This document shows positions 14,015-21,449 of a DNA stretch of 30,664 nt, piece by piece. Every line of letters starts with the position of its first letter. Within the stretch, counting starts at the first letter, position 1. Made by a program: the position numbers and the translations under genes. The stretch is from a virus, in IMG/VR virus record IMGVR_UViG_3300026116_000081, positions 1-30,664 of that record. One strand, given 5' to 3'. The notes under the pieces are model-generated. The model was not told where the DNA came from, did not search any database, and saw only the letters and a list, made by a program, of their open reading frames with translations.

Positions 14015-14422
14015 GTGACCGTAACTAGTGCTCAAGTCAAAGCGATCATTACTACGTCCATCGCAGACACTTCCTCGTTTATCAATACTGCCACCATTCT
14101 CGTGAATAATGTGCTCGCAGATCAAGGGTTAGACTCTAGTCTTGTAGACCAAATCACCCTTTATCTATCAGCACATTTCGTGTGCCTAACCGAAGAGAAT
14201 GGCGGTCTCCGTCGCTCTAGGCTAGGCGAGTCGGACGAAAGCTATAAGGTACCCGGAGATAAGGATACGGGTTTGGCATCTACTCGTTATGGTCAAACCG
14301 CGATGCTCATGGATACCTCAGGTACTCTTGCAGGTCTCAGTGCCAATAAGGGACTTCCTGCACTATTCACGGTTATTGGGGACGTTGAAGACAATCCTGA
14401 CTATTCTGAGAACACGCTATGA
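14015..14422 (+). CDS. Head-tail connector (gp6-like adaptor), 135 aa
   Basis: The start is taken as the GTG at 14015, which has GAGGA 7 nt upstream; the in-frame GTG at 14009 lies against the same GAGGA and is unlikely. The protein (VTVTSAQVKAIITTSIADTS, then a helical region ending in ALFTVIGDVEDNPDY) is mainly helical. It has the length and position of the adaptor that binds beneath the portal. It contains a conserved-looking LSAHFVCLTEENGGL segment. It overlaps the next gene by 4 bp (ATGA). The assignment is by order and size. Confidence 0.7.
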   Translation: MTVTSAQVKAIITTSIADTSSFINTATILVNNVLADQGLDSSLVDQITLYLSAHFVCLTEENGGLRRSRLGESDESYKVPGDKDTGLASTRYGQTAMLMDTSGTLAGLSANKGLPALFTVIGDVEDNPDYSENTL

Positions 14423-14754
14423 GTCAGCGTCATCTCAACCAGACGCTCACCTATTGGGCTCCGAGTGCAAAGGATTCGACCAATCTGTACGGAAAGCCTA
14501 CTTCAAGTGCTCCTGTACAGCTTAGGTGTAGGTGGGAAGACAGAAATGAGCAACTCCGCAACAAGAGTGGCGAAGAGTTCATTAGCAAGTCAAGGGTATT
14601 TGTTGAAGAGGTAATTGACATCGATGGTTATGTCTTTCTTGGGACTTCTGTAGCTTCTGATCCAGTCTCTGAACCCGAAGCCAAAGAGATCCAAGCAATA
14701 GGAAGACAGCCAGATCTTCGAGGTCTTAGGAATCTAACCGTGATATATCTGTAA
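14419..14754 (+). CDS. Head closure / head-tail joining protein (111 aa)
   Basis: The 111-residue protein begins MSQRHLNQTLTYWAPSAKDS and looks beta-rich, with the segments VQLRCRWEDRNEQL and SRVFVEEVIDIDGYVFLG. This suits the beta-barrel stopper proteins that close the head after packaging. It is coupled by overlap to both the adaptor upstream (4 bp) and the next gene (1 bp). The function is inferred from order within the adaptor, stopper, gp10-like and terminator series. Confidence 0.68.
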   Translation: MSQRHLNQTLTYWAPSAKDSTNLYGKPTSSAPVQLRCRWEDRNEQLRNKSGEEFISKSRVFVEEVIDIDGYVFLGTSVASDPVSEPEAKEIQAIGRQPDLRGLRNLTVIYL

Positions 14755-15212
14755 TGGCAGCAAAGCTTAACCTTAGGATGGGACTTGAGAAGGTTTCGAA
14801 GCCTCAATTCGCTTCAGAACCTGATTATGTTGCTCAGGTTAATGCTCAGATGAAGGCTCTTATGGACGACCTTCAGTATATCATGGATCAATTTGCTGCT
14901 GTTACTCCGGAAATCACGAAAGAGGCTTTACAACCCACTTTCGATAAGTCCCAAGAATACTGTCCTCATAAGACTGGTGCTCTGAAAGACTCCGGATATT
15001 TGGAGATTGTCGGGTTTAGGGGTCAGCCTCGAGTTGAGATGGGCTATGGTAAGGGTGGTGTCCCTCGTTATGCGGTCTTGGTTCACGAAATGGTAGAGGT
15101 TCCTCATGCGCCTCCTACCCGTTCAAAGTTCTTAGAGGCTGCGATCAATGAGGATTACGGCTCTATTATCGATAGAGTCCATGAGGGTTATAAGAGGTTT
15201 ATGGGAGTATGA
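14754..15212 (+). CDS. HK97 gp10-like tail completion protein (152 aa)
   Basis: The 152-residue protein has the usual gp10-like order. A helical N-terminus is followed by YCPHKTGALKDSGYLEI (about 65-83), a strand with VEMGYGKGGVPRYAVLVHE (about 91-109), then HAPPTRSKFLEAAI (about 116-129) and a final helix. This family takes part in neck or tail-completion assembly. It starts at a TAATG junction and overlaps the next gene by 4 bp. Confidence 0.8.
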   Translation: MAAKLNLRMGLEKVSKPQFASEPDYVAQVNAQMKALMDDLQYIMDQFAAVTPEITKEALQPTFDKSQEYCPHKTGALKDSGYLEIVGFRGQPRVEMGYGKGGVPRYAVLVHEMVEVPHAPPTRSKFLEAAINEDYGSIIDRVHEGYKRFMGV

Positions 15213-15628
15213 CTGCGAGTCCTGCCGAAGTTGCTGGTGGTTTGTTGGGCACTTCAGTGGTTGGGGGCTCTACGGGCTGGACTCTTAAAGTCGGGAAGAT
15301 GGTTGGAGAACCTGATCAAGTCATCGTGATGTATGATACAGGAGGTCTCACACCTAATCCGAAATGGGCTGTCGATTATCCTACCATACAAGCAATGGTT
15401 AGGGGTAAACCAAACGATTACGGGGTTACTTGGGCTAAAGCACGTGCAGTTCGAGATGCTCTGTTAGGATTGGATTCTCAAACGGTGGGTAGTGATCGTT
15501 GGGTTTCTATTGTATGTCCAGGTGACGTGGGTTTTGTAGGCTACGATGATGCTCAACGACCTATGGTATCTGTCAACTTCCGAATCATCATTGAACCTGC
15601 AACGGTAGGTAACCGTGAAGCTCTTTAA
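15209..15628 (+). CDS. Tail terminator / minor capsid-like protein (139 aa)
   Basis: The 139-residue protein begins MTASPAEVAGGLLGTSVVGG. It contains IVMYDTGGLTPNPKWAVDYP and a segment MVSVNFRIIIEP near the end. This alpha/beta pattern, with a central helix (TWAKARAVRDALLG) and terminal strand, is typical of tail terminator proteins that cap the tail tube. It lies between the gp10-like and tail tube genes, the expected place. It overlaps the previous gene by 4 bp. Confidence 0.75.
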   Translation: MTASPAEVAGGLLGTSVVGGSTGWTLKVGKMVGEPDQVIVMYDTGGLTPNPKWAVDYPTIQAMVRGKPNDYGVTWAKARAVRDALLGLDSQTVGSDRWVSIVCPGDVGFVGYDDAQRPMVSVNFRIIIEPATVGNREAL

Positions 15629-15646
15629 CGCCTATGGAGGCAAGTA

Positions 15647-16684
15647 ATGTCTAAGCGAATCCAAATTTCCGATGACAGTGGGGCTACTTGGTCAACTTTC
15701 CCCGGCGATAAGGGAGATATGACCCGCACCGCTTCTGACATCAAGGATACCATCTTCGGTGCTGACTATGAATCAGGTCAGACGGGTATTATCAGCTGGA
15801 ACGTGTCGTGTAACGGCGTGTTCAAGGGTTTTGCTGGTTACGTTACCAAGATCCTGAAGAGTGGTACTCCTACCACCTTCACGGCTTCGGCTTTTTCTTT
15901 GGTTTCAGGCAAGACGTACAAGATTACGGACGCCACCAAGAACATCTGGGATCGTACAACTGCTGTTACCGTGTATGACAATGCGGTAGCCGTAGCCTCG
16001 AACAACATCTTGTCTATCGACTACCTATTTGGTCGAGTTACCTTCACTTCTGGGTATACTCCTACTGGGCCCATTACGGCTTCAGGTAAGTATCTTCCAA
16101 TGACTGCTGTTGCAGGTGCTAACGGCTTTACCCTAACGCAAACTGCTAACGCAGTCGACCAGACTGACTATGCGACCGCTCAGGCTAATGGAGGCTTCCG
16201 AGCTTATCAGATTGGTCTACGCACAGTTAAGCTAGCTCTTAAGGGCTTCTACGATGCTGCGAACGGCTTTGAAGCCCTACTCTTGGCTCGTCCTGAACTG
16301 ATTGTCGAGATTGATGTAGACGGTGGCGGCAAGAATATCGCTCGTGGTTGGTTCAAGCCTTTGTCAGTAGGCCAGTCGGGCGGCGTGGGTGAATTGGAAG
16401 ATGCAAGCATCGACTTCTCCCTCTCAGTTCCTTCTCAGGCGGATATCTCGCTTCCGTTCAAGTGGCTCATTGATTCCACTTCCACTCTATCCACAGCCCT
16501 CCAAAAGGCTTTGACTCACTACCAGACGGGTAATGCAATCGAGATCAACTATCTAGCGGATGGTACCACTGGTTGGCGGGGAGATGCTATCATCACGGAC
16601 TTGTCACTCACTGGCGGTCTTGACGTGATGAACAACTTCGACATCAAGTTCCAGGGTTCTGATGCTCCTGTAGCCTACCCATAA
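15647..16684 (+). CDS. Major tail tube protein (345 aa)
   Basis: The 345-residue beta-rich protein has the position of the tube subunit, after the tail terminator and before the assembly chaperone. It is longer than minimal tube proteins. Residues about 85-155 (with SGKTYKITDATKNIWDRTTA and SIDYLFGRVTFTSGY) look like an inserted beta domain between the two halves of the tube fold. The C-terminal half contains GELEDASIDFSLSVPS and ITDLSLTGGLDVMNNFDIKF, resembling tube inner-strand sequences. GGAGG precedes the ATG. A 10-bp hairpin follows the gene. Confidence 0.82.
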   Translation: MSKRIQISDDSGATWSTFPGDKGDMTRTASDIKDTIFGADYESGQTGIISWNVSCNGVFKGFAGYVTKILKSGTPTTFTASAFSLVSGKTYKITDATKNIWDRTTAVTVYDNAVAVASNNILSIDYLFGRVTFTSGYTPTGPITASGKYLPMTAVAGANGFTLTQTANAVDQTDYATAQANGGFRAYQIGLRTVKLALKGFYDAANGFEALLLARPELIVEIDVDGGGKNIARGWFKPLSVGQSGGVGELEDASIDFSLSVPSQADISLPFKWLIDSTSTLSTALQKALTHYQTGNAIEINYLADGTTGWRGDAIITDLSLTGGLDVMNNFDIKFQGSDAPVAYP

Positions 16685-16710
16685 TATGGAGTGTGCATTT
16701 CATTGACTTC

Positions 16711-16737
16711 AGAATGGCAGAGTGGCTGCCATTCTTC
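16711..16737 (+). terminator. Hairpin after the tail tube gene, possible attenuating terminator
   Basis: A perfect 10-bp stem, AGAATGGCAG (16711-16720) with CTGCCATTCT (16726-16735), has a 5-nt loop and is followed by only TCTAA. The poor T-run suggests partial termination or protection of mRNA 3' ends. Its place between the abundant tube subunit and the low-copy assembly chaperone fits control of gene dosage. Confidence 0.55.
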
Positions 16738-16761
16738 TAACTGAGCTGGGAGGCTCATAAC

Positions 16762-17121
16762 ATGTCAAGTTCAGAACTTCGTGATCGTTTGCGTGCTAAG
16801 GTCTTTGCCGAACACAAGGTTAAGACTATTCCAGTTGAGTTCTTTGGTGCTACGATCGAGCTCCGCCAACCTACTATGGAAGACATCGTTAAGGTTCAGG
16901 CAGATCCTGACCGTGAAGCAATTGTCATTCGTACACTGATCGATTACGCTTTCGTTCCGGGTACTGATGAGAGGGCTTTTGAAGCTGGTGACGCAGATTC
17001 CCTTAAGAAACTACCCTTCGGTGCTGACTTCCTGCGCATATCCAAAGCGCTGGAGGAATTGACAGAAGTAAATTTTCTCGACAAACCCGTTTCTTCGAGC
17101 GTAGACCAGACTACTACCTGA
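16762..17121 (+). CDS. Tail assembly chaperone, short form (gpG-like, 119 aa)
   Basis: The 119-residue protein begins MSSSELRDRLRAKVFAEHKV and contains the domain with VEFFGATIELRQPTMEDIVK, common in tail assembly chaperones of siphoviruses. GGGAGG lies upstream of the ATG. The short form ends at 17121. An AAATTTT slippery site at 17070-17076 allows part of the ribosomes to shift by -1 and make a longer product. It should coat the tape measure and recruit tube subunits during assembly, and should not be part of the virion. Confidence 0.85.
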   Translation: MSSSELRDRLRAKVFAEHKVKTIPVEFFGATIELRQPTMEDIVKVQADPDREAIVIRTLIDYAFVPGTDERAFEAGDADSLKKLPFGADFLRISKALEELTEVNFLDKPVSSSVDQTTT

Positions 17122-17243
17122 TCTACCAGGTTGCTTTAGAGCTGGGCAAGGATGAAGACGAGATCCTTGCTTGGCCTAAAGACAAGTTCGAAAGATGGGT
17201 GGGTTTCTTTCACCTCAGGGAAGAAAGATCCAAGCAGAAATAG
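16762..17243 (+). CDS. Tail assembly chaperone, -1 frameshift fusion (gpGT-like, 160 aa)
   Basis: The product is read 16762-17076, then from 17076 again in the -1 frame to a TAG at 17241-17243: 105 residues plus 55. The extension reads SRQTRFFERRPDYYLIYQ, then VALELGKDEDEILAWP and FERWVGFFHLREERSKQ. The YYLIYQVALELG and W...FERWVGFFHL pattern is typical of the T domain. The T frame has no start codon with a good ribosome-binding site and fills the gap before the tape measure. Both facts support synthesis by frameshifting. Lambda makes the equivalent product at a few percent; the rate here is unknown. Confidence 0.85.
17070..17076 (+). other. Programmed -1 ribosomal frameshift site AAATTTT
   Basis: The heptamer A AAT TTT lies in the correct phase: zero-frame codons AAT (17071-17073) and TTT (17074-17076). 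Both tRNAs can re-pair after slipping (AAA and TTT). It is a classical X XXY YYZ site about 43 nt before the zero-frame stop. A weak 5-bp hairpin (ACCTG 17116-17120 with CAGGT 17127-17131) is the only nearby downstream structure, so any stimulator is unclear. Confidence 0.85.
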
Positions 17244-17261
17244 CTCGTCGGGGATATTGTA

Positions 17262-20120
17262 GTGCCAATTAGCTTAGGCGATATCACATTTGGTATAGGT
17301 CCAGATACGACGCGGCTTCGCACTGCGATCGGAGATATCACTAACTTTGGTCATGCGGTTGAAGCCGCTGCTAGAGTCACTCAAGGTGCTGCAACTGGTG
17401 CAACTGCCGCACTTCTTAGACAGGAAGCTGCTGCAATCTCAGCCCTACAGAAGGTTCAAGCCTTTCAGGATAGGGTTGCTAAGTCGGCTGCTCCTACTAA
17501 TCTAACTGCAGGTTTCAACCAGCTTTCTACTACTGGTTTGGACCGTTTTGTTCAGCGAATGACCTCTGGTCAATTGACAGCTATCCAGTTCCAGCGGGAA
17601 ATGGAGCGCTTCAATGCGACTATGAATAACTCCAATCGCATCCTGAACAACTGGGCTTCAGCACAAAGGACTGCATCACAGAACTCTATGGTAGAGTCTC
17701 TGCGTAAATTGTCTGGCGCAGCTGTCCTAGTAGCTGGGCCGCTCTCAGGTATTGCCACGAGAATCTCGGTTATTGCTACTCTTGCAGATCACTTCTCTAT
17801 TGCTTGGGCAGGTGCAATCGTAGGTATTGCAGCTGGTACCTATGCCTTCTACAAGTTTGCCACTGCAGCTGTTGATGTGGAGAGGACTCTACAGAACATC
17901 CAGCAAACGTTGACTGCAGTCTCAGGATCAGAGGTTATTGGACAGACTCAGCTTAAGTATCTGGCTGACTTTGCTGATAGAGCTGGTGTTAAAATTGAAG
18001 ACCTGGCCAAAGGCTACTCTCAACTGACTGCAGCAGCCAAGGGTACAAACCTTGAAGGGGAAAGAGTCAACAAAATCTTCGAAGGCATCACCATGGTTGG
18101 TGCCAAGCTTGGTTTGAGCAATGAAGATGTTAAAGGATCGTTAGTCGCAATCCAGCAAATGATCTCGAAGACAACAGTTCAAGCAGAAGAATTGAAAGGG
18201 CAGTTGGGCGATCGTATGCCTGGTGCTATTCAGGCTTTTGCAGATAGCTTGGGTAAGACTGTTCCCCAGTTCATGAAGATGATGAAGGCTGGTGAAGTTA
18301 CCAGCACTATGCTTGTAGGCTTTGTCGAGAAGTTGAAGCAAAGGTATGGTATTGACGATGCTACCAAGATTGATACAATTGTCGCGGCGGAAAATCGGCT
18401 GGCAACAGCTAGATTCAGGTTAGTTGACAGCTTAGATAAGGTCATTGGCTTCACGTCTGCATATACCAATATCATCAATGGCATGACTAATGCCATCAAC
18501 GGGACCTCCGATAATGCTAGGAAACTAGTTGTCCAGGTTGTCGCTGTGGGTGCCGCCTTAGCTTCTGCATTTGTAGGCTCCCTAGTAACTAGTGCTATTG
18601 CGGGTATTACAGCTGGGGTCTACCGACTTGCTGCAGCCATTGCTACTTTGAACCTGGCATCTCTTGCTGGTGGTTTCACCGCCATTATACGGTTGCTAAT
18701 TGTTGGTGCTACAGCTATTGCAGCATATTATGGCGCTCAAAAATTGATGAATGCGGCCTTAGAAGGTACTAAACAGTCTTATCTATCAGTCAATCCCGCA
18801 GTTGAGGATTATATTAAGGCACAACAACAACTAGCATCTTCAGTTAGAGGCCCAACAATCAGCTATCTGCAAGAGCAGAGAGACCAACTCGGTAAATTGT
18901 TGGGAGCATATTCTGCGACTGCAGTTGCGGTCAAAGATATTGAGATAGCCCAGAGGAAGGCTGCAGAGTCTGGTGCCTCTGATTCGGTTATTGCTAAGAT
19001 CGGGAAAGACAGCGGGCTGGCTGAAAAGAAGAAGGAACTAGATGATCTGAATTCGGCCATGGAGAGGAATAAGAAGATCACTACTGAGTTGATGGACATC
19101 TATAAGAGGCAGACTGCAGAAGAAGAAAGGAATCGTTCGGATCCTATAAAGGAACTTACGAATAGGCAGAATCTTGCCGTCAAGAATGCTCAGGACACTG
19201 TAAATGAGCTCAATGCTACGTACGACAACCTCTTCAAGGCACCTGCAGCTAAAGAGTTTGCCGAGCTTCAGAACACGATCAACAAGCAGATCGAGAATTT
19301 CCGTGACCAATTGACTCGTGCTGAATTGCCTGCAGCTAAAGTAGCTGAGCTTACTGACAAGTATGCAGCTGCCTTGAGGCGTACTAAAGAGGCTGAGGTC
19401 AATCTCTCGCATACGACGTCGTATTTTCAGGCAGTAGAAGGCGTCTTTAGCCGCGGTTTGGATAAGAGTCTTGATGCCTGGATCCAGATGGTTACTGAAG
19501 GCAAGTCTGCTATGGAGGCTCTTAAGGATACAGCTAAGGCAGTTGCTGCAGATATTCTCAAGACGTTCATGACTCTTGCAGTCTTGAATCCCGTCAAGAA
19601 TATGCTGTTCGGAACAAACTACAGTACCTTAGGAGGTTCCGCAGGTCAAGGTGGTCTTGTAGGGGATCTAATCAAAAGCTTCGGGTTCGGAGGCAGTACT
19701 GGGGGAGGTAGTGCTCAGGCGATGTCTGCAGCTACTCTTGCGAACAATACTGGTGGAGCATTCTACGGACCCGGATTTGCTTTGGGTGGTATAATGAGTG
19801 GGCGTGGTCCTCTGCCGCTGAACCGATATGCAGGTGGAGGTATTGCCAACTATCCTCAATACGCAATGTTCGGTGAAGGTAGCAAGCCTGAAGCTTATGT
19901 TCCTCTTCCTGACGGTCGTAGTATCCCTGTCAACATGAAGGGTGCGATAGGTGGAGGTACTGTAGTCAACATCATCAATCAGGGCGATTCCAAGATCGAG
20001 CACAGGAACCGCCAATCTCAAGGAATGGATGTTCACGACATTATCATCTCGTCCGTTAGCAAAGGATTCGTTGGAGGAGACTTCGATAAGGTCGGATCTA
20101 AGAGGGTAGTCCGCAGATGA
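17262..20120 (+). CDS. Tape measure protein (952 aa)
   Basis: This 952-residue, helix-rich protein is the longest but one in the window and follows the chaperone, the fixed order in siphoviruses. It begins at a GTG with GGGGA upstream (MPISLGDITFGIGPDTTRLR). There are hydrophobic blocks near residues 150-203 and 420-495, and a tape-measure-type domain between them (about 205-370). A long charged helical part (about 520-750) follows. The lambda gpH-like C-terminus has ILKTFMTLAVLNPVKNMLFG, then Gly-rich FALGGIMSGRGPLPLN and FGEGSKPEAYVPLPDGRSIP. It sets tail length and may enter the host envelope during DNA delivery. Confidence 0.93.
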   Translation: MPISLGDITFGIGPDTTRLRTAIGDITNFGHAVEAAARVTQGAATGATAALLRQEAAAISALQKVQAFQDRVAKSAAPTNLTAGFNQLSTTGLDRFVQRMTSGQLTAIQFQREMERFNATMNNSNRILNNWASAQRTASQNSMVESLRKLSGAAVLVAGPLSGIATRISVIATLADHFSIAWAGAIVGIAAGTYAFYKFATAAVDVERTLQNIQQTLTAVSGSEVIGQTQLKYLADFADRAGVKIEDLAKGYSQLTAAAKGTNLEGERVNKIFEGITMVGAKLGLSNEDVKGSLVAIQQMISKTTVQAEELKGQLGDRMPGAIQAFADSLGKTVPQFMKMMKAGEVTSTMLVGFVEKLKQRYGIDDATKIDTIVAAENRLATARFRLVDSLDKVIGFTSAYTNIINGMTNAINGTSDNARKLVVQVVAVGAALASAFVGSLVTSAIAGITAGVYRLAAAIATLNLASLAGGFTAIIRLLIVGATAIAAYYGAQKLMNAALEGTKQSYLSVNPAVEDYIKAQQQLASSVRGPTISYLQEQRDQLGKLLGAYSATAVAVKDIEIAQRKAAESGASDSVIAKIGKDSGLAEKKKELDDLNSAMERNKKITTELMDIYKRQTAEEERNRSDPIKELTNRQNLAVKNAQDTVNELNATYDNLFKAPAAKEFAELQNTINKQIENFRDQLTRAELPAAKVAELTDKYAAALRRTKEAEVNLSHTTSYFQAVEGVFSRGLDKSLDAWIQMVTEGKSAMEALKDTAKAVAADILKTFMTLAVLNPVKNMLFGTNYSTLGGSAGQGGLVGDLIKSFGFGGSTGGGSAQAMSAATLANNTGGAFYGPGFALGGIMSGRGPLPLNRYAGGGIANYPQYAMFGEGSKPEAYVPLPDGRSIPVNMKGAIGGGTVVNIINQGDSKIEHRNRQSQGMDVHDIIISSVSKGFVGGDFDKVGSKRVVRR

Positions 20121-20476
20121 CAATATCTTGGCCTGTAGGTATACCTCAAACTGCCCTTATCGATGGGTACGATGAACAACTCATGTCGAATGTGTCTGAG
20201 TTCAAGCCTGACGTGGGTATGCCTTTACTTTCAAGGCGGACATCTGAAGAGTCAGAGGACGTCAAGTTCCAGACTATCATGACTCTGACGCAATATGAGA
20301 CTCTGAGGGATTGGCGTAGAACGACCTTGAAGAGTGGTACTCTACCATTCTTGAGGTATCACCCACGCAAATCCACTGTCGAAGTTACCGCTCTATTCAC
20401 TTCGATTGGAATGCCTACGATTATTTCCGCCACCCAATGCATAGTACCTATGCAGATGATGATTGTGGTGAACTAA
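20117..20476 (+). CDS. Minor tail protein, gpM-like (119 aa)
   Basis: The 119-residue protein begins MTISWPVGIPQTALIDGYDE and overlaps the tape measure gene by 4 bp. The pattern is a strand, a helix with LTQYETLRDWRRTTLKSGTL, then FLRYHPRKSTVEVTALF. It matches the size and order of lambda gpM-like distal tail proteins, which follow gpH. It should link the tape measure end to the tail tip. The assignment rests on order and general pattern. Confidence 0.68.
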   Translation: MTISWPVGIPQTALIDGYDEQLMSNVSEFKPDVGMPLLSRRTSEESEDVKFQTIMTLTQYETLRDWRRTTLKSGTLPFLRYHPRKSTVEVTALFTSIGMPTIISATQCIVPMQMMIVVN

Positions 20477-21027
20477 TGTCTCGTGATCTATCAACTATTG
20501 CACGTACTCAGGTAGAGGCTCAGTTCTCTTCTGAAGTCTGGCTATGGTTTGCCACCATTACACACGATGATCTGCCCGATCCTATCCGTGTCGTGTGCGA
20601 AGGTTTGGGGTCTATTTCGTATAAGAACGGTGGTATTGTCAATTACCAGCTGAATGGGGACCTCTATTTGGCATGTCCCTTCAAGTTGGAATGGATATCA
20701 GACGATGGTACTGCACCTAAAGCTAAGGTGACTGTGCCAGATGTGGATAGATCCATTGGGGTTGAGGTCTTATTGCTGACAGATTCACCTCAAATTGGCT
20801 TCCAACTCTGCAAATTGTCGGATTGGCTCACGACATTCGGCTCCAACAATGAGAGATTGCACAGCGGGACGATAACACCAGAGGTTTCTGCGGACTTCTT
20901 CTTTCTTAGGAACGTCTCTGGGGATGCTATGCAAGTGACTGCGGATCTTACGACCTATGATATCTCTGTTGAACCTTGGCCTAAGTACAGGGCTACTCAA
21001 GACAGACTACCTTGGATTGCACGCTGA
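20476..21027 (+). CDS. Minor tail protein, DUF1833 / gpL-like (183 aa)
   Basis: The start is the ATG whose first base is the last base of the previous stop; the frame is open 39 bp further upstream inside that gene, but translational coupling favours 20476. The 183-residue beta-rich protein begins MSRDLSTIARTQVEAQFSSE and contains EVWLWFATITHDDLPDPIRV, fitting DUF1833 phage proteins. It holds the place of gpL, part of the tail tip, between gpM-like and NlpC/P60 proteins. Confidence 0.75.
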   Translation: MSRDLSTIARTQVEAQFSSEVWLWFATITHDDLPDPIRVVCEGLGSISYKNGGIVNYQLNGDLYLACPFKLEWISDDGTAPKAKVTVPDVDRSIGVEVLLLTDSPQIGFQLCKLSDWLTTFGSNNERLHSGTITPEVSADFFFLRNVSGDAMQVTADLTTYDISVEPWPKYRATQDRLPWIAR

Positions 21028-21449
21028 TGCTGGGACCTTTGAGATGGACTGAGCAATATATTCGTATACCCTTCGCGAATTCAGGGTTTACGAAGATGGG
21101 CTGTCATTGTTGGGGACTAGTTTGTCTGGTATACAAGCGTGAACTCAAGATTGAGTTGCCTAAGTACGATACGATCACTGCAGATCAGATCCGTCATATG
21201 CTTAGGGCTAAGGATGAACAGATCGTTTCAGGTAACTGGGGTCCTGTAGCCAAAGATGATCTAAGACCTTTCGACGTGGTTACAATGAAAGGTAAGGACG
21301 AAAAAGGTCATCTAATCGAAAGACATGTGGGATTGTATGCCGGTAACGGCTACATATTGCACATCGAAGAGGGTACAGACTCTAAATGCGATAGCGTCCA
21401 GGATCCTTTGTTTACTGGACGTATTCTAAGATCATTCAGGTATGCTTGA
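21027..21449 (+). CDS. NlpC/P60 tail-tip peptidase (gpK-like, 140 aa)
   Basis: The start at 21027 overlaps the previous stop (TGATG); a TTG further upstream is less likely. The 140-residue protein begins MLGPLRWTEQYIRIPFANSG and has the catalytic Cys in HCWGLVCLVYKRELKI and the His in ERHVGLYAGNGYILHIEEG. These are the two key positions of NlpC/P60 cysteine peptidases. In gpK-like proteins this activity is linked to tail-tip assembly or local cutting of peptidoglycan during DNA entry. It lacks the N-terminal JAB domain seen in lambda gpK. Confidence 0.88.
   Translation: MLGPLRWTEQYIRIPFANSGFTKMGCHCWGLVCLVYKRELKIELPKYDTITADQIRHMLRAKDEQIVSGNWGPVAKDDLRPFDVVTMKGKDEKGHLIERHVGLYAGNGYILHIEEGTDSKCDSVQDPLFTGRILRSFRYA

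Noticed and set aside
13616-14125. 169-residue minus-strand frame across the disordered head protein and connector starts
   Set aside because: It crosses two well-supported plus-strand genes and their gap, and its composition is a shadow of the low-complexity tail.
17077-17099. CTCGA/TCGAG hairpin as frameshift stimulator
   Set aside because: It begins with no spacer after the slippery site, inside the ribosome footprint, and has only 5 pairs with a 13-nt loop.
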